This document shows, in pieces, positions 1 to 5,580 of a stretch of DNA of 11,070 nucleotides (the stretch's first letter is position 1; the number at the start of each line of letters is the position of its first letter). Source of the DNA: Caldisericaceae bacterium (GTDB lineage: Bacteria; Calditrichota; Calditrichia; Calditrichales; Calditrichaceae); NCBI GenBank assembly GCA_021160885.1, contig JAGHBR010000517.1, positions 1-11,070 of the forward strand. The letters run 5' to 3'. The notes below the pieces were generated by a model. That model saw nothing but the letters and a program-made list of their open reading frames with translations. It had not been told where the DNA came from and did not search any database. The position numbers and the translations under genes were made by a program.

Positions 1-37
1 AAACTTAACTTATTAGTTTGTGTTGAAGAGTTCATTT

Positions 38-90
38 TGGCATCCTTTCTTTTAATTTAACAGTTGTTTACAAATTAAGAAAGGATGCCA
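38..90. repeat. 14-bp perfect inverted repeat (hairpin)
   Basis: The arms at 38-51 (TGGCATCCTTTCTT) and 77-90 are exact reverse complements. A 2-nt bulge (52-53) followed by a further 5-bp match (54-58 with 72-76) extends the stem toward a 13-nt loop. The right arm is followed by TTTAATG, so on the plus strand this could be a weak terminator for a gene left of the window. The tail is poor, and it could equally be a repeat or a processed RNA structure. Confidence 0.6.
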
Positions 91-123
91 TTTAATGCTG
101 TAATCACCGTTACAGTATTTTTT

Positions 124-254
124 CCCTTTTCTGGCGTTACTTATTAATTTTTGCTTTTTTGGACTTGTCAAGGGTTTCCTTGATTAAGAGGCTTTATTAT
201 CCTCCCTTGACAAGTCCAAAAAAGTTAATACCTTATCAAAACGCCAGAAAAGGG
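124..254. repeat. Nested long inverted repeat (15-bp outer, 21-bp inner arms)
   Basis: The outer arms 124-138 and 240-254 are perfect 15-bp reverse complements. The inner arms 154-174 and 204-224 are perfect 21-bp reverse complements. They are separated by two unpaired segments of exactly 15 nt each (139-153 and 225-239), and the central loop is 29 nt (175-203). The whole 131-bp element is therefore symmetric. It lies about 90 nt past the transporter stop on that gene's downstream side. Neither side carries a U-rich tail, so a simple rho-independent terminator is unlikely. A MITE-like palindrome, a structured RNA or a regulatory cruciform are all possible. Confidence 0.75.
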
Positions 255-340
255 CAAAGGGGCAACTGCACACCGAACGCCCCGCTGACTTTTAAACATA
301 ACACCTATTCAACCAGTCAACCGTCAACCAAACATCCAAT

Positions 341-1636
341 TTATTCTTGCAACTCTTCAAACGTGCCCAGAGTTTTGGTAAACCAGATGATGGCAGCAAT
401 GCCCAGCAACATATTTACGGCCAGCGCGTACCATACGTATTCTGGATGGCCCTGCTGGCGAAAGTAGCCATACAGGGTTGTAAAAATCAGGCCGCTCAAC
501 AAACCACCCAGGCCGGTGCTTAAGAAATTGCTACCCATGTAAAGACCGGCTTTTTCTTTGGGCGCAATCCAGGTAATGTATTCCTGAATGCGTGGTGAAG
601 CAATCATTTCGCCAATGGCAAAAAGTGTGATGCCCAAAAAGACCACTGCCGGCGCTGTAATTTTAGCTAATCCAAGAGTAATGAAGCCTAACATAATCAT
701 GAACAGGCCAAATAAAAAGGTTGGAATGGCTTTGAAATTTTTTACGATGCGGGAAACGAATATCTGGAAAAACATGATGATGTAACCAGTGTGTGAAATA
801 GTTTCACCCAACAGTTTTCGCGAACCATCGGCTGTTTCGTGGGAAAAGAAATTGGCAAAAGCTGTTCCCAAAACGGTTTTAAAATTCAGGTAGAGTCGGG
901 CCGTGTCAAGGTTAATATCGATGTACATGGCGCAAAGATTAAAAAAGGCCCAGAATGGAGACCAGAAGAAAATGCCGAGAATAATCAGGAAAAACAGAAA
1001 TTTTCGGTCGGATAGGGCCGTGTACAGGTCCCTGAATTTTTGCTTCAGGGTTATACCTTCAATCTGACGCGGCGGTTCTTTATAAAAAAACAAGGTAATC
1101 AGGAACATGATGCCAATGGCAATGGCCGCGGCAATAAAAGCATAGTTCCAGGAAATAGCCCTTAATTTGCCGGCCACAATAGGACCAAACGAGGCGCCGA
1201 TGTTCACCATGGCGTAAAAAATACCAAAGCCCAGGGTTTTATTGCTGGAATCGGTAACCGCCCGTACCGTGCCGGAGATCAGGGGCTTAAAAATGCCCGC
1301 TGCAAAACCGATGCTCAGCATGGTCAGGGCAATGCCCGAAAAACTACGTGTTAAAATCAATAATAAAATAGAAGGCAAATAGGCCAGGTACGAAATTAAT
1401 AGCACCTTTTTAAAGCCGAAGCGGTCAGCAAAGGTACCGGAAATGATGGGAATGGTGTAAGACAAAACCAGAAACAGACTCTGAATAAACCCTAACTGCG
1501 CTTTAGTATAGCCGAGATATTCCAGATAAATACCAAAGCCCATGTAAATGCCGTAATAAGCAAAACGCTCCAATACCTCGATGGAGTTGGCAATCCAGAA
1601 GACAGGTGGAAAAGGCGAAAGTTTTTGTTTGGCCAT
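341..1636 (-). CDS. MFS transporter, POT/PTR (proton-dependent oligopeptide transporter)-like
   Basis: This is a predicted inner-membrane secondary transporter of 431 aa with about 12 hydrophobic helices. Residues 20-29 read EVLERFAYYG, matching the ExxERFxYYG helix-1 motif of the proton-coupled oligopeptide transporter family. Residues 67-77 resemble the MFS loop 2-3 motif (GxxxDRxGxKK). The segment GIFKP (114-118), then FYAMVNIGASFGP (140-152), resembles the PTR2 signature region, and E343/P348 plus the APK loop near 358-360 also fit POT proteins. Substrate could be di/tripeptides, but the binding residues cannot be judged here, and the protein is shorter than many bacterial POTs. I chose the ATG at 1636 because GGAGGT (1646-1641) sits 4 nt upstream. 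The longer frame to 1747 would include the predicted promoter. The gene is divergent from the dehydrogenase at 1992. Confidence 0.82.
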   Translation of the reverse strand: MAKQKLSPFPPVFWIANSIEVLERFAYYGIYMGFGIYLEYLGYTKAQLGFIQSLFLVLSYTIPIISGTFADRFGFKKVLLISYLAYLPSILLLILTRSFSGIALTMLSIGFAAGIFKPLISGTVRAVTDSSNKTLGFGIFYAMVNIGASFGPIVAGKLRAISWNYAFIAAAIAIGIMFLITLFFYKEPPRQIEGITLKQKFRDLYTALSDRKFLFFLIILGIFFWSPFWAFFNLCAMYIDINLDTARLYLNFKTVLGTAFANFFSHETADGSRKLLGETISHTGYIIMFFQIFVSRIVKNFKAIPTFLFGLFMIMLGFITLGLAKITAPAVVFLGITLFAIGEMIASPRIQEYITWIAPKEKAGLYMGSNFLSTGLGGLLSGLIFTTLYGYFRQQGHPEYVWYALAVNMLLGIAAIIWFTKTLGTFEELQE

Positions 1637-1670
1637 TGTTACCTCCGTGATTTTGAGTTTTAAAAATTTA

Positions 1671-1699
1671 AGAATAAGCATTTTGGAAATTTGGTGCAA
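1671..1699 (-). promoter_or_regulatory. Predicted sigma-70-type promoter of the MFS gene
   Basis: Read on the minus strand, TTGCAC (1699-1694) and TATTCT (1676-1671) are separated by 17 nt, 35 nt before the start codon. The match is moderate. It agrees with translation starting at 1636 and argues against the longer reading frame. Confidence 0.45.
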
Positions 1700-1711
1700 A
1701 TTTAGTCTAAA

Positions 1712-1895
1712 TAGTAGCCACCGAAGGGCACCGAAAAACACCGACATTTTAGAGCCACTGATTTACACGGATTAACACCGATTCTTTTTTAGAACATGGA
1801 TTTGAGAGATTTTCAGAAACTAAAGTAATCAATGGTTTGCAATATTTGAAGAAGTAAAAGCACGCTCCGTCTTTATTTTTACTCGCTTAAACTTT
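1712..1895. repeat. Interspersed intergenic repeat, copy 1
   Basis: This AT-rich stretch contains short reiterated motifs: CACCGA three times in 1719-1743, then GAGCCACTGATTTA (1752-1765) and CACGGATT/CACCGATT (1766-1783). It ends with a 45-bp block (1851-1895). The same order of blocks occurs at 7547-7748: the GAGCCACTGATTTA block is identical and the 45-bp block aligns without gaps at 35 of 45 positions. It sits between two divergent promoters. Degenerate 'ACACGGATT' and 'CACAGAGA' repeats of this style are known to be scattered in many bacterial genomes; their role is unknown to me. Confidence 0.65.
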
Positions 1896-1926
1896 AATAT
1901 TCATTGATTTAACTTAATTATGCTTT

Positions 1927-1955
1927 TTGCACTTGAAAAGTAAATTTGATAAATT
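1927..1955 (+). promoter_or_regulatory. Predicted sigma-70-type promoter of the dehydrogenase operon
   Basis: TTGCAC (1927-1932) and TAAATT (1950-1955) are separated by 17 nt, 36 nt upstream of the ATG at 1992. The same -35 hexamer is predicted for the divergent transporter gene. The call is moderate because the surrounding DNA is AT-rich. Confidence 0.45.
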
Positions 1956-1991
1956 ATTCTCTTATTTAATAAACAAAGAAAGGGATTGACA

Positions 1992-3110
1992 ATGCAGGTG
2001 GTGATTTTAGGTGCCGGATTGATCGGCAATCCCATGGCCAGGGATTTGGCCAGAGCAAGAAATATTAAAGTACTGGTAGTTGATCGTGACATTTCCAGAT
2101 TACAGGCGCTTGACTCGATTGAAGGAATTGAAACCAGAGTAGCAGATGCTACTGACTTAATAGTTTTGAAGGAACTAACCGCAGACGCCGAAGTGGTGAT
2201 TAATGCCTTACCTGGCTTTTTAGGTTATCAAACTTTAAAAAGCCTTATTGAACTAAAAAGAACAGTAGTGGATATCGCCTTCTTCCCGGAAGACGCGCTT
2301 ACGCTGGATAGTTTAGCTAAGGCTAATGGTGTAACGGCCTTGGTAGATTGTGGCGTCGCTCCGGGCATGAGTAACTTGTTAGTCGGCTATGCGCAGTCCC
2401 TGCTGGGGACATTGGAAGAAGTCAAAATTTACGTGGGTGGATTGCCAAAGGTTAGGCAGCTGCCCTGGGAATACAAAGCGGTTTTCTCACCTGTCGATGT
2501 AATTGAAGAATACACCCGCCCAGCACGCTTTAAAGTCGATGGCAAACTGGTGATCAAAGCCCCCCTGACCGATCCGGAATTTATTGACTTCCCTGAAGTC
2601 GGTACGTTAGAGGCTTTTAACAGCGACGGTCTGCGCACATTACTTAAAACCATCGAAGCGCCAAACATGGTCGAAAAAACACTGCGCTATCCGGGCCATA
2701 GGGAAAAAGTCCTGTTCTTAAAACAAAGCGGTTTGTTGGAGACTACACCGATCGAAATCGACGGCTGTAAAATCAGTCCGCTGGAAGTGACCTGCCGTGC
2801 TCTGTTCAAAGAGTGGGAATTAAAAGCAGGCAACCAGGATTTGACCGTCATGCGTATTGAGGCAAAAAATATAACAGAAGGCGTGCGTTTTGATCTATTG
2901 GATTATTACGATCCTGAAACAGACATTCATTCCATGGCCAGAACAACTGGTTTTACGGCTACGATTATGACCCTGGCCTTGCTCAATGGCATGATCACAC
3001 AAACCGGAATTATTCCCCTGGAACTTTTAGGCAGCAACCATCAGTTGGTTAATTTTGTTTTCGAAGAGTTTAAAAAACGGGGCGTTCACTATCAGCAATC
3101 TAAAATTTAA
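1992..3110 (+). CDS. Saccharopine dehydrogenase-family oxidoreductase, lysine 6-dehydrogenase-like
   Basis: The 372-aa cytoplasmic protein has an N-terminal Rossmann fold with GAGLIG at residues 7-12 (GxGxxG) and acidic D31 after strand 2, suggesting NAD(H) preference. DCGVAPGM at 119-126, the IYVGGLP segment at 146-152, the LEAF...LRYPGH region (206-236) and MARTTGFT at 315-322 closely resemble bacterial lysine 6-dehydrogenases (oxidative deamination at the epsilon amino group). Carboxynorspermidine or saccharopine reductases are more distant alternatives, and the real substrate is not proven. Length fits LysDH (about 370-390 aa). I place the start at ATG 1992, 7 nt after AGGGA, rather than at TTG 1986. 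The next gene follows after 11 nt, so co-transcription with the flavin-binding protein is likely. Confidence 0.82.
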   Translation: MQVVILGAGLIGNPMARDLARARNIKVLVVDRDISRLQALDSIEGIETRVADATDLIVLKELTADAEVVINALPGFLGYQTLKSLIELKRTVVDIAFFPEDALTLDSLAKANGVTALVDCGVAPGMSNLLVGYAQSLLGTLEEVKIYVGGLPKVRQLPWEYKAVFSPVDVIEEYTRPARFKVDGKLVIKAPLTDPEFIDFPEVGTLEAFNSDGLRTLLKTIEAPNMVEKTLRYPGHREKVLFLKQSGLLETTPIEIDGCKISPLEVTCRALFKEWELKAGNQDLTVMRIEAKNITEGVRFDLLDYYDPETDIHSMARTTGFTATIMTLALLNGMITQTGIIPLELLGSNHQLVNFVFEEFKKRGVHYQQSKI

Positions 3111-3121
3111 GAGGATTATAG

Positions 3122-3646
3122 ATGGAACAATTTAAAAAGGTAAACCTCAAATCATTTGAATTTAATGTTTTTTCGCTTTTTGATGATCAGTGGTTTTTAC
3201 TAACGGCCGGAGATTTTGCAAAAAAAGATTTTAACACCATGACCATTTCCTGGGGCAGTATGGGTATCATGTGGAACCGGCCGTTTGTACAGGTAGCCGT
3301 TCGACCAACCCGTTTTACCTATCAATTCATGAATCGGTTTGATTATTTTACGCTTTGCGCTTTTCCGGAAAAGTACCGTTTCGCTCTGCAACTACTTGGC
3401 AGCCGTTCGGGAAGGGATGGGAACAAAATTGCAGATTCAAGTCTTACGCCAATTGCCTCGCCCGGGGACAATGGCGTAGCCTTTAAAGAAGCGCAGCTAA
3501 TCATAGAAGCACGTAAAATTTACTGGGACGATTTTGAGCCGCAAAAGTTTGTCGATCCCACCATTGAAGAAAATTATGCACAAAATGATTACCATCGATT
3601 TTATTTTGGAGAAATTGTAAATATATTCAAAAATAAAAAAAATTGA
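3122..3646 (+). CDS. Flavin reductase-like FMN-binding split-barrel protein
   Basis: The 174-aa cytoplasmic protein resembles the flavin reductase domain family (DIM6/NTAB type). The core is residues 23-80: a first strand (WFLLTAGD, 24-31), then NTMTISWGSMGIMWNRPF (38-55), which fits the FMN-phosphate-binding segment and the usual 'W..RP' turn, then VAVRPTRFTYQFM (58-70). A later segment, KIADSSLTPI (102-111), is also typical. These proteins bind FMN and either reduce free flavin with NAD(P)H or act as small flavoenzymes; which applies here is not decidable. The ATG is preceded by AGAGGA overlapping the end of the dehydrogenase gene, so the two are probably translated from one message. A redox link between them is inference only. 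Confidence 0.8.
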   Translation: MEQFKKVNLKSFEFNVFSLFDDQWFLLTAGDFAKKDFNTMTISWGSMGIMWNRPFVQVAVRPTRFTYQFMNRFDYFTLCAFPEKYRFALQLLGSRSGRDGNKIADSSLTPIASPGDNGVAFKEAQLIIEARKIYWDDFEPQKFVDPTIEENYAQNDYHRFYFGEIVNIFKNKKN

Positions 3647-3683
3647 ATAAATAAGTAATGCCCGGTAAATACTTTCAAAATGG

Positions 3684-4274
3684 TTGATCAACAAGAGATG
3701 TTCCAATTCATTAAGTAGGGAAGAGGGCAATGAATCATCAAGTGGAGCCCAGGCCTTTTGGAAAAATGGGGAAATCCTCATTTTGGGAGTACTTGCCATG
3801 TGGGGCCTGGCCTTTTATGCCCATGGAAAATTACCAAAAGAAATTCCCGGGCATTTTGGCTTTAACGGAGAACCGACACGCTACGACAGTAAGACCACTT
3901 TTTTTATCCTGCCAGCAGCCTTTAGTATTGCGCCGATTATTCTTCTTGTTTTGGCCAGGTTTCGCTTTACTTTATTTAATAAATATCCATATTTACTCAA
4001 TCTTCCTGCGTTTTATGTAAATATTTCTAAAATTCCCAAAGAAAGACAGACCTTCTGGATTAATCGTTATTTTGAAGTAATAATTTTTTTAGAAGCGGTT
4101 TTAACCTTATCATTCCTTATACTGGAATATGGAATTTATCACGGTAGCCTGGCTGGTAAATTACCAACATGGTTCCTGTTCTTTTCGTTGTCCATGCCGG
4201 TCTGGCTGATTGTTCTATTGCTGCTCTATTTTAGAAAAATGTCCAATGATATGAAAAAAGATATGATGAGCTGA
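3684..4274 (+). CDS. DUF1648-domain membrane protein, start uncertain, possible frameshift
   Basis: Up to 196 aa, with four predicted membrane helices near residues 31-48, 72-92, 129-152 and 161-183. The stretch after helix 1, LPKEIPGHFGFNGEPTRY (50-67), is a clear match to the DUF1648 motif (P-x-H-F-x-x-x-G-x-P-x-x-Y). Related proteins include SdpI-type immunity/signalling proteins, but the C-terminal SdpI part is not evident. The only upstream start in this frame is TTG 3684, which has no Shine-Dalgarno. A good Shine-Dalgarno (AGGGAAGAGG, 3717-3726) precedes ATG 3730, but that codon is in another frame that ends at 4020. ATG 3798 would cut helix 1. The start is therefore unresolved, and an indel near the A run at 3761-3765 is possible. 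Confidence 0.7.
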   Translation: MINKRCSNSLSREEGNESSSGAQAFWKNGEILILGVLAMWGLAFYAHGKLPKEIPGHFGFNGEPTRYDSKTTFFILPAAFSIAPIILLVLARFRFTLFNKYPYLLNLPAFYVNISKIPKERQTFWINRYFEVIIFLEAVLTLSFLILEYGIYHGSLAGKLPTWFLFFSLSMPVWLIVLLLLYFRKMSNDMKKDMMS

Positions 4275-4395
4275 GGACAAATTGGGACTGTTTCCAGAAG
4301 TCTTAGATTTTAACCAATATTTTTGCAGAGGAGAGCAGAACTTTACATTAGTTCAAAATCGTAAATCGAACTTTGATTCGAGAAAAAATGACTCC

Positions 4396-4452
4396 AATTA
4401 CAATTAAGCAAATCTGTTTGCTATAGGTAAACAAAATGCCTCAATTGTAATT
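4396..4452. repeat. Inverted repeat with inner hairpin in a convergent gap
   Basis: The arms AATTACAATT (4396-4405) and AATTGTAATT (4443-4452) are perfect reverse complements. Between them is a smaller hairpin, AGCAAA (4407-4412) with TTTGCT (4417-4422). The structure lies between the ends of the convergent DUF1648 gene and the 63-aa gene, so it could help terminate transcription from both sides. It has neither a GC-rich stem nor a U tract. Confidence 0.45.
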
Positions 4453-4477
4453 AATTAATTGCCAAAATGAAATGTAT

Positions 4478-4669
4478 TCAACTGGCTTTGTTCATCAATA
4501 GCATTTCACGCTTTTGTTGTATTTCCTGCCAGGCTAACCATTCGGCTTGCCTGCGGCTAAAACCGGCATCAAATTCGTAAATGGCCGCCCGTTCCTCAAA
4601 CCAATCCTGTTCGAAATCGTTTAAAAAATCTTTAGAATCGATGGCTAAAAATTTTTGTTGATTTAACAT
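4478..4669 (-). CDS. Small acidic protein of unknown function (63 aa)
   Basis: I do not know a function for this protein. It has no signal peptide or membrane helix and is rich in acidic, aromatic and glutamine residues. The centre reads FEERAAIYEFDAGFSRRQAEWLAW (residues 24-47 in two adjoining pieces: FEERAAIYEFDAG and FSRRQAEWLAW). It recalls a motif ('ERAAI-E-DGG-SR-EAE-LA') I associate with small hypothetical proteins and the tails of phage/plasmid-type proteins in other bacteria; this is recollection, not a search result. ATG 4669 has AAGGAG (4680-4675) 5 nt upstream and lies downstream of a near-consensus promoter. That strongly favours this start over the TTG that would give 83 aa. It is divergent from the acetyltransferase at 4822. 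Confidence 0.78.
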   Translation of the reverse strand: MLNQQKFLAIDSKDFLNDFEQDWFEERAAIYEFDAGFSRRQAEWLAWQEIQQKREMLLMNKAS

Positions 4670-4700
4670 GTCTGCTCCTTTAATAGTACAAACGTACACC

Positions 4701-4729
4701 AATATAATATCAAGCTTTTCATTTGTCAA
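4701..4729 (-). promoter_or_regulatory. Near-consensus sigma-70-type promoter of the 63-aa gene
   Basis: On the minus strand, TTGACA (4729-4724) and TATATT (4706-4701) are separated by exactly 17 nt. This is the best promoter match in the window. Just downstream, near the expected transcription start, the sequence GTAC-N4-GTAC (4686-4697) is palindromic and could be an operator; that part is speculation. Confidence 0.7.
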
Positions 4730-4762
4730 GTAAATTCCCTTTATGAGTCACTAGCTAATACC

Positions 4763-4791
4763 TTGAACAGCAATTAAATTAGAACTAACTT
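4763..4791 (+). promoter_or_regulatory. Possible promoter of the GNAT gene
   Basis: TTGAAC (4763-4768) and TAACTT (4786-4791) lie 17 nt apart, 30 nt before the start codon. The -10 match is weak, so this is only a candidate. Confidence 0.3.
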
Positions 4792-4821
4792 CGAAATGTT
4801 AAAAAAATTGGGGAGGTGAAT

Positions 4822-5238
4822 ATGGAAATCAAACGTGGTGATTACTGGTTAACCGATCAAAAAGAAAAGATGGATTTAAGTGTAATTCATTCCTTACTTA
4901 CTAGCTTTTACTGGGCAGAAGGCAGAAGCTTTGAAACCGTAAAACTAAGTGTCGAAAATTCCTATTGTTTAGCCCTCTTTCACAAAACGCAGCAAATCGG
5001 TTTTGCTCGTGTAATTACCGATTATTGCACCTTAGCCTATTTGTGTGATGTGTTCATTTTACCGCAATTTCAAGGGCAGGGCCTGGGAAAATGGTTGATT
5101 CAAAATGTTTTAAATTCTGATAGACTAAAGGCTGTGCAAAAGTTCATGTTGGCCACGGGGGATGCACATGGGCTTTATGCTCAATTTGGATTTGGAAGAT
5201 TAAAACATCCTGAGATTTACATGGAATTGAAAAAATAA
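4822..5238 (+). CDS. GNAT-family N-acetyltransferase
   Basis: The 138-aa cytoplasmic protein has the single-domain GNAT fold, which transfers the acetyl group of acetyl-CoA to an amine. Motif A is visible: the strand LCDVFILPQ (74-82) followed by FQGQGLGKWL (83-92), where QGQGLG is the Q/RxxGxG/A pyrophosphate-binding loop. The C-terminal segment ATGDAHGLYAQFGF (111-124) is the usual motif B region with the Y-x-x-F/G-F turn. The acceptor substrate cannot be predicted. Length is typical of compact family members. ATG 4822 is chosen because GGGAGG (4811-4816) lies 5 nt upstream; an in-frame GTG at 4816 overlaps the ribosome-binding site. No terminator is obvious after the stop. Confidence 0.87.
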   Translation: MEIKRGDYWLTDQKEKMDLSVIHSLLTSFYWAEGRSFETVKLSVENSYCLALFHKTQQIGFARVITDYCTLAYLCDVFILPQFQGQGLGKWLIQNVLNSDRLKAVQKFMLATGDAHGLYAQFGFGRLKHPEIYMELKK

Positions 5239-5423
5239 ACTGTTTGTATTGGCTTTACAAAACAAGGCAAGAAAACAAGTCGAAAAATTAAATTTGTTAA
5301 AATCATCTTTAAAATCAGAAATTAGAGTACTTCCCCCCAAAGGATCAAACGTTTTTAGCCAGCCATAAATTGCAGAAAATTTGTCCCGATTGAAGGAAAA
5401 AAGCTAATCATCCCAAAATCACA

Positions 5424-5462
5424 AAAATAGAGTAAAAATTCTCTGTGGCCTCTGGAGCTACC
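5424..5462 (-). repeat. Fragment of the interspersed repeat, reversed
   Basis: Read on the minus strand this segment begins GTAGCTCCAGAGG, continues CCACAGAGAATT and ends in a T-rich CTATTTTTGT. That order resembles the 5' part of the copy at 7547-7590 (GTAGCCGCAG, ACACAGAGAAATT, CTATTTTTT). The resemblance is loose and covers about 40 bp. It would be a third copy in the opposite orientation, near the end of the isomerase gene. Confidence 0.4.
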
Positions 5463-5523
5463 TATTTTGGGTTGCGGTCCATCTGCTTTAGATGTTGTCC
5501 TCATTACAAAAAAGGGTAAAAAC

Positions 5524-5548
5524 AAAAAAAGGCTCCCCGAAGGGAGCC
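5524..5548 (-). terminator. Rho-independent terminator of the isomerase gene
   Basis: On the minus strand GGCTCCC (5548-5542) pairs with GGGAGCC (5537-5531) around a TTCG tetraloop closed by a C-G pair (the very stable cUUCGg form). Seven consecutive T residues follow (5530-5524). It begins 32 nt beyond the stop codon of the isomerase gene. Confidence 0.92.
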
Positions 5549-5580
5549 CAATTATTAATTGAGGGAGGGAGGAGGAAATT

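Larger units (their letters stand above)
1..340. other. Gene-free region with strong inverted repeats
   Basis: I see no credible coding sequence here. The plus-strand ORF that begins at 159 has no family resemblance, runs through an inverted repeat and then overlaps the transporter gene antisense, so I treat it as spurious. The content is two palindromic structures, at 38-90 and 124-254 (listed separately), and a short triple direct repeat of TCAACC at 309-314, 317-322 and 324-329 just downstream of the transporter stop codon. Neither palindrome is followed by a long T tract on either strand. Confidence 0.7.

Noticed and set aside
124..254. Integron attC site
   Set aside because: The arms are perfect and long; the RYYYAAC and GTTRRRY ends and the extrahelical bases of attC are missing, and no cassette array is seen.
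124..254. Rho-independent terminator of the transporter gene
   Set aside because: No T tract follows either the inner or outer stem on the minus strand, and the internal loops are large.
309..329. Short CRISPR-like or iteron array (TCAACC three times)
   Set aside because: Three 6-bp units spaced by only 1-2 nt are too short and too few; likely simple-sequence noise.
159..467. Plus-strand 102-aa reading frame at the left end
   Set aside because: It crosses the nested inverted repeat, overlaps the transporter gene antisense, and has no ribosome-binding site or family-like features.
1637..1747. N-terminal extension of the transporter (37 extra residues)
   Set aside because: The ATG at 1636 has a perfect GGAGGT, and the predicted promoter lies inside the extension.
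3730..4020. A separate 96-aa protein from ATG 3730
   Set aside because: Despite the good ribosome-binding site, the residues look like an out-of-frame reading of the DUF1648 gene, which shows the clear family motif in the other frame.
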